A program made the position numbers and the translations under genes. Shown here piece after piece: positions 49,173-57,656 of a stretch of 64,000 nt of DNA (within the stretch, counting starts at the first letter, position 1; each line of letters begins with the position of its first letter). Where the stretch lies: assembly GCA_028281445.1 (NCBI GenBank), contig JANQJW010000004.1, positions 1-64,000 of the forward strand, written 5' to 3'. The notes beneath the pieces were generated by a model, which worked only from the letters and a program-made list of their open reading frames with translations, was not told the origin of the DNA and searched no databases. The DNA is from Planctomycetota bacterium. Its GTDB lineage: Bacteria > Planctomycetota > PLA2 > JAEUHO01.

Positions 49173-49915
49173 GCGACAGCCGCCCCGAACCCGTGGACAT
49201 CCTGGCCTTCGGGCCGCATCCCGACGACGTAGAGATGTGCGCCGGCGGTCTGATGATCAAGGCGCTGAACGCGGGGTACCGCTGCGTGATCGCCGACATG
49301 ACGCGCGGCGAGGCCGGTACGCGTGGCACCGTCGAGATTCGCGAGCAGGAGACGGCCGCAGCGTCGAAGGCCATGGGCCTGACCGCGCGCGAGAATCTGG
49401 GATTGCCCGACGCGGGTGTGCGTGTCGTGCCGGAGATGGAAGCGAAGGTGCTCCGCGCCATCCGGCATTGGCGCCCGCGCATCGTCCTGAGCCCGTGTCG
49501 TGAGGACCGCCACCCGGATCACACCGCGTCCGCCGAGCTCGTGCGTCGCGCGTACTACGGCGCGACGATCGGAAGGATGGGCGACGACGACCTTCCCGCG
49601 CACCGGCCCGACGCGCTGATCGAGTACTTCGGCCACCTGGAGCCCGAGCCCTCGTTCGTCGTCGACATCTCCGCGGAGTGGGAGAAGCGCACAGAAGTCG
49701 TGATGTGCTACGCGTCCCAGCTCGGCCTCGACGGGGCCGGCGGCCCGCAAACCAACATCACCTCGCCCGAGTTCATGCGGCGCTATGAGTCGCGTTTCGC
49801 CTATTGGGGCTCGCGCATCGGCGCCAAGTACGGTGAGCCCTATCGCGTCGACCGGTTCGTGCCGCTCGACGATCCTGTCGACGCCTTCCGCAAGCGGGGA
49901 GACGCGGTCCTTTGA
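49169..49915 (+). CDS. bshB1: N-acetylglucosaminyl-malate deacetylase BshB1
   Basis: 248 aa, LmbE/PIG-L fold. Zinc motif FGPHPDDVEMCAGG near residue 15 and HPDHTASAELV near 115, with DMTRGEAGTRGTVEIRE for substrate. It removes the acetyl group from N-acetylglucosaminyl-malate. Overlaps both neighbours by 4 bases, consistent with tight translational coupling. Confidence 0.93.
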   Translation: MSDSRPEPVDILAFGPHPDDVEMCAGGLMIKALNAGYRCVIADMTRGEAGTRGTVEIREQETAAASKAMGLTARENLGLPDAGVRVVPEMEAKVLRAIRHWRPRIVLSPCREDRHPDHTASAELVRRAYYGATIGRMGDDDLPAHRPDALIEYFGHLEPEPSFVVDISAEWEKRTEVVMCYASQLGLDGAGGPQTNITSPEFMRRYESRFAYWGSRIGAKYGEPYRVDRFVPLDDPVDAFRKRGDAVL

Positions 49916-51072
49916 GCAGTCTCAAGATCGGTGTCGTCTGCTACCCGACCTTCGGTGGCTCGGGGGTCATTGCGACCGAGCTCGGCAAGGGGCTGGCGGA
50001 ACGCGGCCACGAGATCCACTTGTTCTCGTATGCCCCGCCTGCACGGCTCGACCTCTTCGACGCGCGCATCCACCTGCACGAGGTCGAGGTCTCTTCGTAT
50101 CCGCTCTTCAAGTACCCGCCCTACGACCTCGCGCTTGCCTCGCGCCTGGCTGAGGTCGTCGAGGACGCGAACCTCGACCTCGTCCACGTGCACTATGCGA
50201 TCCCGCACACGATCGCCGCGCTGCTCGTGAAGGACATCCTGGCGCCGCGCTCCCTGCCGGTCGTGACGACGCTCCACGGAACAGACATCACGGTCGTCGG
50301 GCAGGACCCCTCCTACAAGCGCGTCACGCGGTACGCGATCCGCAACTCGGACGCGGTCACGTCGGTCTCTGCGTATCTGAAGAAGCAGACCCAGGAGGTC
50401 TTCGGGCTCGAGAACGGCATGGTCGTGATCCCGAACTTCGTGGACTCGCAGCGCTTCAAGCCCGAGACCGAGTCGCGCATCCGCAGCTGCTTCACGCGCG
50501 GCCCCGAGAAGGTGCTGATGCACATCTCCAACTTCCGTGCGGTCAAGCGGGCGGTTCTCGTTGTCGAGGCGTTCGCCGATGTCGTCCGCGAGACGCCTGC
50601 CACCCTCGTCATGATCGGGGACGGCCCGGATCGCAGCGCTTGCGAGGCCCGCGCCCAGGCACTCGGCGTGAAGGACCGCGTGCGCTTCCTGGGTGCCCAG
50701 ACCGACGTCGAGCACCTCCTGCCCGCCGCCGATGCCTTCCTGCTGCCCAGCGAGTACGAGAGCTTCGGTCTCGCGGCGCTGGAGGCCATGGCGTGCGGCG
50801 TGGTGCCCGTCACCACCCGGGCCGGCGGGCTGCCGGAGGTGATCCGCGACGGCGAAGACGGGATCCTGGTCGAGGACGACGAGATCGCCTCGATGGGCCG
50901 GATCGTGGCCGACTTGCTCACAGACACCGAACGGCTGGAGCGCATGTCCGCCGCTGCCCGTGCCGGCGCCGTGGATCGATTCGGGCGAGACGCAGTCGTT
51001 TCCCAATATGAGTCCGTGTACCGGTCGTTACTTGCCGATACCCCTCAAGGGGAACCTGCGCCCGTAGGCTAG
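49912..51072 (+). CDS. bshA: N-acetyl-alpha-D-glucosaminyl L-malate synthase BshA
   Basis: 386 aa GT4 glycosyltransferase. The start KIGVVCYPTFGGSGVIATELGKGLAERGHEIHLFSY, the VHVHYAIPHTIAA and THGTDIT-like LHGTDITVVGQDPSY segments, and the C-terminal PSEYESFGLAALEAMACG motif match BshA. It joins UDP-GlcNAc to malate, the first step to bacillithiol. It starts with TTG at 49912, overlapping the bshB1 stop. Confidence 0.94.
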   Translation: MSSLKIGVVCYPTFGGSGVIATELGKGLAERGHEIHLFSYAPPARLDLFDARIHLHEVEVSSYPLFKYPPYDLALASRLAEVVEDANLDLVHVHYAIPHTIAALLVKDILAPRSLPVVTTLHGTDITVVGQDPSYKRVTRYAIRNSDAVTSVSAYLKKQTQEVFGLENGMVVIPNFVDSQRFKPETESRIRSCFTRGPEKVLMHISNFRAVKRAVLVVEAFADVVRETPATLVMIGDGPDRSACEARAQALGVKDRVRFLGAQTDVEHLLPAADAFLLPSEYESFGLAALEAMACGVVPVTTRAGGLPEVIRDGEDGILVEDDEIASMGRIVADLLTDTERLERMSAAARAGAVDRFGRDAVVSQYESVYRSLLADTPQGEPAPVG

Positions 51073-51091
51073 GGTTCGCCCGCGGAGGGTC

Positions 51092-51952
51092 ATGGCCAAG
51101 AGCAGCTCCAGCTTCGACACCTACCTCAGGGAGATCCAGCGCCATGCGCTGTTGACTCCCGATGAGGAGAAGGCCCTCGGCCGGCGGGTCCAGAACCAAG
51201 ACGTCGACCACATCGACGCCATGATCGCGCGCGAGGCGATGATCCTCGCCAACCTCCGCCTGGTGATCTCCGTCGCGAAGCGTTATCAGGGTCGGGGCAT
51301 GACGCTGCCCGACCTGGTGGAGGAAGGCAACCTCGGCCTCGTGCACGCGGTCGAGAAGTTCGACCCCGAGATGGACACGCGCTTCTCCACCTACGCAACG
51401 TGGTGGATCAAGCAGGCCATCCGCCGCGCGCTGATGAACAAGGTCAAGACCGTGCGCATCCCCGCCTACCTCGCGGAGGAGCTGACGCGCTGGCGTGTGT
51501 TCGCGCGCAAGTTCGAGCAGCAGAACGGACGTCCGCCCGAGGCCGACGAGCTGCTGGCCGAGATGGACCCGCCGCCGGGCCGCCGCAAGCTCCTGCTGCG
51601 CCTATTCGGCGAGTCGGCACCGGGCAGCGCCTCCGTGTCGCTCGACCTGCTCTTCGAGAGCGTCGACGCGGTCGTGGACCCGCGCGCCGAGCGCCCCGAT
51701 CTGATCGACTTTGCATCATGGGAGCGGGTCGGGCTCGTTGACGAGATCGGCAAGCTCCCCGAGCGCGAGGCAGAGATCCTCCGCATGCGCTACGGCCTGG
51801 GTGCGATCGAGCAGCCGATGACGTTGCGTGAGATCGGTCGCCAGCTCGAGCTTTCGCGCGAGCGCGTGCGGCAGCTCGAACACATCGCGCTCGACCGCTT
51901 GCGCAAGGCGATGGGCGGCACGCCCCAGCAAGCGCGCCGCCGCGGCGCATGA
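51092..51952 (+). CDS. sigma-70 family RNA polymerase sigma factor (group 2/3)
   Basis: 286 aa. Region 1.2 (FDTYLREIQRHALLTPDEEKALGRRV), region 2 (LVISVAKRYQGRGMTLPDLVEEGNLGLVHAVEKFDPEMDTRFSTYATWWIKQAIRRAL), region 3 and region 4 (LREIGRQLELSRERVRQLEHIALDRLRKAM). Size fits an alternative factor of the RpoS/RpoH/SigB kind, not the primary sigma. ATG 51092 with GGAGGG only three bases upstream. It is 19 bases after bshA and overlaps hemW by 4 bases. Confidence 0.92.
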   Translation: MAKSSSSFDTYLREIQRHALLTPDEEKALGRRVQNQDVDHIDAMIAREAMILANLRLVISVAKRYQGRGMTLPDLVEEGNLGLVHAVEKFDPEMDTRFSTYATWWIKQAIRRALMNKVKTVRIPAYLAEELTRWRVFARKFEQQNGRPPEADELLAEMDPPPGRRKLLLRLFGESAPGSASVSLDLLFESVDAVVDPRAERPDLIDFASWERVGLVDEIGKLPEREAEILRMRYGLGAIEQPMTLREIGRQLELSRERVRQLEHIALDRLRKAMGGTPQQARRRGA

Positions 51953-53091
51953 CCGCGTCCGACGCGATCTTCGAACACCTCTACGTGCACTTCCCGTTCT
52001 GCGCGCGAAAGTGCCCCTACTGCGACTTCAACTCGCACGCAGGCCGCGACGATCTCATCGACCGCTACATCGACGCGCTCGTGCTTGAGCTCGAGCGCTG
52101 GGCGGGCCAGGTCCGTCCGCGCACGATCTTCGTCGGCGGCGGCACACCGACGCACGGGGATGCGTCTGCGTTGGAACGCTACATCGACGCCGTTCGGGAC
52201 GCCTTCGACGCCGCGGCGCTCGAGGAGTTCACGATCGAAGCCAACCCCGGGTCGCTCGATCGCGCCAAGGTGCGTGCGCTCGTTCGTGCGGGCGTGAATC
52301 GTGTCAGCCTCGGTGTGCAGTCCTTCGACGACCGTCTCCTCGAAATGCTGGGGCGTGTTCACAACGCCGCCGATGCGGTGCGCGGTGTCGAGATCCTGCG
52401 CGCGGGCGGCATCGAGCGTCTGTCGGTGGATCTCATCCTCGCGACGCCCGGGCAGTCGCTTGCGGATCAGGAACGTGACGTCGCGCGCGCGATCGACCTC
52501 GATCCGGAGCATGTGAGCGCGTACGTCCTGACCTTCGAGGAGGGCACAGCCTTCACCCGGTTGATGGAGGAGGGCCGCATGCCCGCGCCCGAAGCCGAGC
52601 GCGACCTCGCGCATCTCCACGTGGTGTGTGAGCGACTCGCTGCGGCGGGCTACGAGCGCTACGAGATCAGCAACTTCGCGCGCGGCGGGCGCGTGTGCCT
52701 CCACAACCTCGCGTACTGGCGAAACGCCAACTGGTTGGGCGTGGGCGCCGGCGCGCACAGCCACCGTGACGGCCGGCGTTGGAAGAACGTCGACGACCCT
52801 GCGGCCTACGCGGCTGCGCTCGAGCGGAGCGACGCTCCGCTTGATTGGGAGGAGCACGTGCCTCCGCCGTCGCAACTCTTCGAGAGTCTGATGATGGGGC
52901 TTCGCCTCGCAGACGGCGTCGACGTGAACGAGCTCTCGTCGCGACACGGCATCGACGTGCGCACAACGTACGAGGACGTGATTCGCGAGCACGTAGCAGG
53001 CGGCCGCGCCGTGTTGGACGGGAGCCGTCTCTTTCTCACCGAGGGCGGCTTGGATCTGGCCAATCGCGTGATCAGAGACTTCGTGCCGTAG
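51949..53091 (+). CDS. hemW: radical SAM heme chaperone HemW
   Basis: 380 aa. CX3CX2C at Cys18, 22 and 25 (CARKCPYCDF) is the HemW pattern; HemN has a further Cys after it. SAM-binding GGGTPTHGD, EANPGSLD, and GVQSFDDRLLEMLGRVH follow, then a C-terminal winged-helix-like domain. It delivers heme to respiratory proteins. The ATG overlaps the sigma-factor stop. Confidence 0.92.
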   Translation: MTASDAIFEHLYVHFPFCARKCPYCDFNSHAGRDDLIDRYIDALVLELERWAGQVRPRTIFVGGGTPTHGDASALERYIDAVRDAFDAAALEEFTIEANPGSLDRAKVRALVRAGVNRVSLGVQSFDDRLLEMLGRVHNAADAVRGVEILRAGGIERLSVDLILATPGQSLADQERDVARAIDLDPEHVSAYVLTFEEGTAFTRLMEEGRMPAPEAERDLAHLHVVCERLAAAGYERYEISNFARGGRVCLHNLAYWRNANWLGVGAGAHSHRDGRRWKNVDDPAAYAAALERSDAPLDWEEHVPPPSQLFESLMMGLRLADGVDVNELSSRHGIDVRTTYEDVIREHVAGGRAVLDGSRLFLTEGGLDLANRVIRDFVP

Positions 53092-53109
53092 ACGGCGGGC
53101 GCAATTCGC

Positions 53110-53196
53110 GGACGGGCACAAGGCCCGTCCCTACATGCCATTGCATGTGCCCACGGAGCGCCATATAGGGTATAGGGGAGGGCCTTGTGCCCTCCC
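53110..53196. repeat. compound palindromic repeat A (two inverted units)
   Basis: Unit 1 (53110-53134) is GGACGGGC acaag GCCCGTCC plus CTAC. A spacer hairpin ACATGC catt GCATGT (53133-53148) follows. Unit 2 (53173-53196) is GGGAGGGC cttgt GCCCTCCC and is the reverse orientation of unit 1. A further unit lies at 63475-63499. The layout resembles REP/BIME-type mobile repeats. Confidence 0.7.
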
Positions 53197-53212
53197 TCGA
53201 TCCTCGTGGGAC

Positions 53213-53695
53213 CTACGCCGGTTGGAACCGGCCCTCGACGTACTGCAACCCCTTCGGGCTCAACTGGTAGAGCCCGCGGCGGCTGCCCTCCTGGAGATGT
53301 CCCAGCTTGCGCTTCAGGATGCCGAGTGCGTTGTGGAGGTTCTTCGGACGTTCCCACTCGGCGTTCTGGAAGCACCAGAGAATGTCCTCGCCCGAGACGT
53401 CGCGCTTCTTCTTGGCAACGTTCATGTAGTAGATCGACAGCAGGATGCGGTCCTGGATCGCGCCGCGGCCCTCGCGGGCCGGGCGATGCGACACGAAGTC
53501 CGCGAACGACTCAGGTGCCTTCGGCTTCTCTTCGACGGGCGCGGCGACCTCCGTCGGGGCGCCGACCGCGGTGTGCAGGAACTGACGGAACCGCTGTACC
53601 TGCCGCTCGACGAATTCTTCGGATCCGGCGAATTCGAGGTCCACGCCTTCGGCCGTGAACTTGAAGACGGTCTCGTTGGTGTTCTCAGCAGTCAT
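53213..53695 (-). CDS. conserved-looking hypothetical protein with winged-helix-like end
   Basis: 160 aa. N-terminal part FKFTAEGVDLEFAGSEEFVERQVQRFRQFLHTAV resembles short domains found at the start of some regulators; the middle is Pro/Glu-rich; residues about 80-160 (IQDRILLSIYYMNVAKKKRDVSGEDILWCFQNAEWERPKNLHNALGILKRKLGHLQEGSRRGLYQLSPKGLQYVE) look like a helix-turn-helix/winged-helix unit. Function unknown. Confidence 0.65.
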   Translation of the reverse strand: MTAENTNETVFKFTAEGVDLEFAGSEEFVERQVQRFRQFLHTAVGAPTEVAAPVEEKPKAPESFADFVSHRPAREGRGAIQDRILLSIYYMNVAKKKRDVSGEDILWCFQNAEWERPKNLHNALGILKRKLGHLQEGSRRGLYQLSPKGLQYVEGRFQPA

Positions 53696-53812
53696 CGGTA
53701 GACCTCCAGCGCAACATCCGTACGGCGGATTCTACGAGCGGCTGCGTGGTACGGGGACGCGGGGCCTGTTGGGTTCCGGTAAGGGCGTTTCGCGTTGCGT
53801 CGCCAGGCGGAC

Positions 53813-54904
53813 CTATCGGTCCTTCGCGTAGTCTTCGCGCCGCCAGAGTTCGAGCCAGTCGCCTTGGTCCCGGCTGCGGACGCGGTAGCCGACGCTCTCC
53901 AGCTTCTTCGCGGTCTTCTTCTTCGGCTTGGGTTTCGCCGCCGGCTCGAGCATGCGCAGCAGTTCCTTCATCAGTCCGTCGAGCTGGCGGCTGGGTTCGC
54001 GTGTCTCGCCTTGCTGCGGCATCGCCTTCATCAACTCCTCCAGGTGCCGGAGCATCTCGCGAAGCTGCTTCGGGTTTGCACCGCTTCCATTGCTCGGCGC
54101 GCGCGTGCCGCCACGTCGCAGTCCGCTCGGGGGCGGAGGGGGCATCGGCGGGCGCTGCGGCCGGGCCTGCGGGCGTCCGCCTCCGTCCTGGAGCTGGCGC
54201 AGGGTGTCGATCAGGCGTTGGATGTCCGCCTGGCCTGAACGGCCGCGACGGGCGCCACGCCTGAACCGTCGCGGGGGCTCGACGCCTTCGCCGAAGGCAC
54301 GGAACCACTCGTCGGCGCTGGAGGCGCGGCCGTCGCCGCGGCCGTCCCAGGACCGCCATTCATCGCCGTCCCAGATGATGATCGAGCCGCCCTGCCCCCC
54401 GCCGCCTGAGCGACCCCAAGGACCGAAGCGCTGAACGCGCATACCGCGCCTGCGCCGCGGGCCCTCCATACGCAGGCGTACGGAGGGTCCCTCTTCGAGC
54501 AGGCCCATCATCGGGCCGAGGCCTTGCAGCATCGCGTGCATGAAGTGGCGCTGCATCCACTGCATGAGCTCGTCCGCGGTCCAGCCGTCGGCCTTGAGCG
54601 CGTCGCGCAGGCCCGCCATGGGTACGTCCTTCGCGGCGAACCAGTAGTGCAGCGGGCTCTTGGCTGCTTCGCCTTCGGCCTCCCCCATCGCCCTCATGTG
54701 GCGCGCCATCTCCTTCATCATCCAGCGCCGCGCCGTGTCCATCGGGTCGCGTCCTGCCTGCCCGTCCGCGGCCTTGCGGATCTTCACCTTCTTCTTCACA
54801 CGCTTGGGTTCCGCGTCGTCATCGGCCCAAGCCGGGTTGGAGATCAGAGCGGCGACGCCGATCACGACGATCAGGGCGAGCCACCAATGGCGCATCTTGA
54901 ACAT
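53813..54904 (-). CDS. secreted Arg/Met/Gly-rich protein of unknown function
   Basis: 363 aa. Signal peptide (MRHWWLALIVVIGVAALISNPAWA) after ATG 54904, which has a strong GGGAGGA upstream. The mature part is biased: Met/His-rich segment (WMMKEMARHMRAMGEAEG, WMQRHFMHAMLQGLGPMMGLL), Arg/Gly-rich middle, a Pro tract (PPMPPPPPSGL) and a Lys-rich end. No family recognised. The Met/His richness could suggest metal binding, but that is speculative. Confidence 0.65.
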   Translation of the reverse strand: MFKMRHWWLALIVVIGVAALISNPAWADDDAEPKRVKKKVKIRKAADGQAGRDPMDTARRWMMKEMARHMRAMGEAEGEAAKSPLHYWFAAKDVPMAGLRDALKADGWTADELMQWMQRHFMHAMLQGLGPMMGLLEEGPSVRLRMEGPRRRRGMRVQRFGPWGRSGGGGQGGSIIIWDGDEWRSWDGRGDGRASSADEWFRAFGEGVEPPRRFRRGARRGRSGQADIQRLIDTLRQLQDGGGRPQARPQRPPMPPPPPSGLRRGGTRAPSNGSGANPKQLREMLRHLEELMKAMPQQGETREPSRQLDGLMKELLRMLEPAAKPKPKKKTAKKLESVGYRVRSRDQGDWLELWRREDYAKDR

Positions 54905-54985
54905 GGAGTCCTCCCAGGAAGCTGCAGCGAGTCCACCGATCCTACGGCTGGCCGTGGGGTGTTGTTTGCCCCTAGGACGACGCGC

Positions 54986-55705
54986 CTAGCGCCCGATTCG
55001 TAGGCGTTCGCCAAGCAAGGGCGGCAGGCCAGCACGCAGGATCCGGCCGATCGTGGCGCCGATGTCGTACTCCACGCGGTGCAGCTCGAGGATGCGCTCC
55101 TCGGTGTCGAAGACGGCGAACGCCGAGCGCGGATCCTCGTCCCGCGGCTGGCCGACGCTGCCCGGGTTGGCGATCCCGATTCGATCGCCGAACTCGATAC
55201 GCGACTCCACGGAGTACGTGATCGGCACGCCCTCGAAGAAGGTGACGGGGATGTGGCTGTGACCCACGAACGCCGTGCGCGTGCCCATCTCCTCGAAGGA
55301 GAGATACGCGTCGTAGGGCGTCTGCATGTAGTCGAAGGCCTGCGGCTCGTGCACCGTGCCGTGCGCGAGCGTGACGTCGCCCTCGACATGGACCAGCGGT
55401 AGGTTCCCGAGCCAGGCGATCTCCTCGCCGGACAGCTCGCGGCGGGTCCAGAGAATGGCCGCCTGCGCCTGGGTGTTGAAGTACTCCAGGCCGAGCTTGC
55501 CGGCGACGGCCCAATCGTGGTTGCCGCCCACCAGGACGGGATCGAGCTCGCGCGTCAGAGCAAGGCACTCGCGCGCGTCGGCGCCGTATCCCACCAGGTC
55601 CCCCAGGCACATGTAGCCATCGACGCCCTGGCGCTCCATGCCCTCCACGACGGCGCGCAGCGCCTCGAGATTGCTGTGGATGTCGCCGAAGACGCCGTAC
55701 CGCAC
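54986..55705 (-). CDS. calcineurin-like metallophosphoesterase
   Basis: 239 aa. Motifs GDIHSNLEAL, GDLVGYGADARE, GGNHDWAV, AHGTVHEP and GHSHIPV give the two-metal site of the MPE fold in the YfcE/diadenosine-tetraphosphatase-like group. GTG 55705 is the start; a GGGATATCCC palindrome lies just upstream (55712-55721). Substrate unknown. Confidence 0.88.
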   Translation of the reverse strand: MRYGVFGDIHSNLEALRAVVEGMERQGVDGYMCLGDLVGYGADARECLALTRELDPVLVGGNHDWAVAGKLGLEYFNTQAQAAILWTRRELSGEEIAWLGNLPLVHVEGDVTLAHGTVHEPQAFDYMQTPYDAYLSFEEMGTRTAFVGHSHIPVTFFEGVPITYSVESRIEFGDRIGIANPGSVGQPRDEDPRSAFAVFDTEERILELHRVEYDIGATIGRILRAGLPPLLGERLRIGR

Positions 55706-55770
55706 GATGAGGGGATATCCCGGGGCTGGATGCGGGCTGCGTCGGTCGAACGCCCGCGGACAAAACTGCG

Positions 55771-56448
55771 TCAGGAGGGACGGCTCAGGGCGAGGGTCGC
55801 AAGCAGCAGACCTGCCACGGCGGCGGAAGTATAGCCCAGCCCTTCAAGGGCTCCCGCGGCCTCGCGCGGACCTGGCAACCAACTGCGCAGGATCCGGCCC
55901 GGAAGGCCCTCGAGGAACGGTGCGCGTCCCCACGGCAGATGCCCCAGCACCCAGACGAGAAACACCGCCAGCATGGTGCCACCACCGCGCCAGACGTTAC
56001 CCACCAGCACGGCCCACGCCGCTACAATGCCTGTGGCCTGAATACTTGTAGATAGCAAGGAGATGCCGTCCGGCATCTCGAGCGCGCCTGTGAGGCCCGC
56101 GGTCAGGAATCCCACGATGATGGCCAGCATGGCGCCGGCCAGTGTGGCGCCTGCCCAGCGTCCGAGGATACGTCCGGCGAGTCCGGCCGCGGTGGCGTCG
56201 GCTGCCTGGGCGAAACCAGAGTGGCGGTCTTCGTCGAGTGCACGTCCGATGAGCCACAGAGTCAGCAGCACGCCGGCGAGGTGGCTGGTGCTGTAGAGCA
56301 GCGGGTCGTTCTGTTCCCCCACTTCGGTCAGCGCCAGGATCGCTGCGCTCGCGGCGAACCAGCCGGCGAACGCACCACAGGCTGCAAGCACGTAGCTCAC
56401 GGGCGACCGATAGGCCTGGCGGATGGTGGCGAGCGCGTAGGGCCACAT
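55771..56448 (-). CDS. integral membrane protein, ABC-2 permease-like
   Basis: 225 aa from ATG 56448. About six hydrophobic segments (SYVLAACGAFAGWFAASAAILAL; HLAGVLLTLWLIGRAL; LAGAMLAIIVGFLTAGLTGAL; IVAAWAVLVGNVW; MLAVFLVWVLGHLPW; AAVAGLLLATLAL). The start (ALATIRQAYRSPVSYVLAACGAFAGWF) resembles ABC-2 type permease subunits, but no ATPase gene is adjacent. A longer GTG start would lie within a palindrome at 56451-56470. Confidence 0.65.
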   Translation of the reverse strand: MWPYALATIRQAYRSPVSYVLAACGAFAGWFAASAAILALTEVGEQNDPLLYSTSHLAGVLLTLWLIGRALDEDRHSGFAQAADATAAGLAGRILGRWAGATLAGAMLAIIVGFLTAGLTGALEMPDGISLLSTSIQATGIVAAWAVLVGNVWRGGGTMLAVFLVWVLGHLPWGRAPFLEGLPGRILRSWLPGPREAAGALEGLGYTSAAVAGLLLATLALSRPS

Positions 56449-56450
56449 GC

Positions 56451-56470
56451 CCCCGTGGTCTACCACGGGG
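56451..56470. repeat. perfect palindrome CCCCGTGGT-ct-ACCACGGGG
   Basis: Nine-base arms separated by two bases, directly upstream of the membrane protein ATG at 56448. It may be an operator or part of an intergenic repeat that continues to about 56600 (CACTCGCTGCGCTCGGGTCG). Confidence 0.6.
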
Positions 56471-56592
56471 TGTTGCCATCACGACCACCATCTACGGGAT
56501 CGCGGGCCGACCACTCGCTGCGCTCGGGTCGCCCCTACATCGCGCACTGCCGGGCGGCCTGCCCAGGTCTGTCGTCGATGTAGCCCGCGCAT

Positions 56593-56669
56593 GACTCCCG
56601 GGAGTCGCGTGGCGTCCTCGGACTCCCGGGAGTCACGCGGTGGCCCCGAATCGCCGACTCCCTGGGTAG
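56593..56669. promoter_or_regulatory. tandem 14-bp palindromes upstream of parB
   Basis: GACTCCCGGGAGTC occurs twice as a perfect 14-base palindrome (56593-56606 and 56621-56634), 28 bases apart, each followed by a similar CGyGG tail. A degraded third copy (GACTCCCTGGGTAG, 56656-56669) follows. They end 66 bases before the parB ATG. This looks like a protein-binding array, possibly a ParB operator or centromere, but it differs from the canonical parS (GTTTCACGTGAAAC core). Confidence 0.55.
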
Positions 56670-56734
56670 AGGGCTCCCGCCCACGTCTGCGGGGGCCCGT
56701 ACAGTGCACTGCTGACTCGTCCTGGAGATCCCCT

Positions 56735-57634
56735 ATGAAGCCCAAGAGGCTCGGCCGCGGTCTGCGTGGTCTCATCAACAGCACCGAAGAGCAGGAGGGG
56801 GCCGCCACCGCGCCTCCGGCGCGCACGATGCCACCGCCCAAGCCGGGGCCCGTGCCCGTGACCAACGGCTCCCGCGAGGTCCCGGTTGGTGAGGTGCTGC
56901 CGAACCCGTATCAGCCCCGCAAGGCGTTCGACGAGGCGGAGCTCGACGATCTCAAGGCCTCCATCCAGGAGCACGGCATCCTCCAGCCGATCGTGGTGCG
57001 CCGGGCCCCCAACGGCTACGAGGTCATTGCCGGCGAGCGCCGGCTGCGCGCGGTCCAGGCGCTTGGGCACGAGCTGGTCCCTGTCGTCATCCGCAAGGCG
57101 GACGACGAGGACATGCAGACGCTGGCGCTGGTGGAGAACCTGCAGCGGGTGGATCTCAATGCGATGGAGAAGGCCCGCGCGCTCCAGGCCATGATGCGCA
57201 ACTTCGAGCTGACCCAGCAGGAGGTGGCGGACCGGGTCGGCAAGGCGCGCACGAGTATCTCGAACCTGGTTCGCCTTCTCGACTTGCCGGCGGAGATCCA
57301 GGAGCTGGTGTCCAGCGGCGCGTTGTCGGGCGCGCACGCTCGAGCGGTGCTGTTGGTCAAGGGGGATGCGGCCCGCATCGCCCTGGCTTGCCGCGCGGCC
57401 GAGGAGGGGCTCACGGTCCGGCGCATCGAGCAGTTGGCCGCAGGGCAGCGCAGCCCGAAGCGTGCTCAGCCCAAGCCCGACGATCCCTACGTCAAGGACC
57501 TCGAGGACCGTATGCGCAAGGCCCTCGGGACGAACGTGGCGCTCAAGACGTCAGGCGGCGGCGGCCGGATCGAGATCCGCTATCACGACGCGGGCGAGCT
57601 GGACCGGTTGCTCGAGCTGTTCGGCGTCGAGTAG
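56735..57634 (+). CDS. parB: chromosome-partitioning protein ParB
   Basis: 299 aa from ATG 56735 (GGAG upstream); KPKRLGRGLRGLI is the typical ParB start. The ParB/Srx nuclease-like CTPase domain (NPYQPRKAFDEAELDDLKASIQEHGILQPIVVRR, GERRLRAVQALG), the central helix-turn-helix (LTQQEVADRVGKARTSISNLVRLLDLP) and the C-terminal dimer domain (KDLEDRMRKALGTNVALK) are all there. parA, usually just upstream, is missing here. Confidence 0.94.
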   Translation: MKPKRLGRGLRGLINSTEEQEGAATAPPARTMPPPKPGPVPVTNGSREVPVGEVLPNPYQPRKAFDEAELDDLKASIQEHGILQPIVVRRAPNGYEVIAGERRLRAVQALGHELVPVVIRKADDEDMQTLALVENLQRVDLNAMEKARALQAMMRNFELTQQEVADRVGKARTSISNLVRLLDLPAEIQELVSSGALSGAHARAVLLVKGDAARIALACRAAEEGLTVRRIEQLAAGQRSPKRAQPKPDDPYVKDLEDRMRKALGTNVALKTSGGGGRIEIRYHDAGELDRLLELFGVE

Positions 57635-57656
57635 CCGCGAAACGGCCCCCAAAGGC

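Noticed and set aside
56449..57634. Canonical parS near parB
   Set aside because: I looked for a GTTTCACGTGAAAC-like site and found none; the palindromes present have a different sequence.
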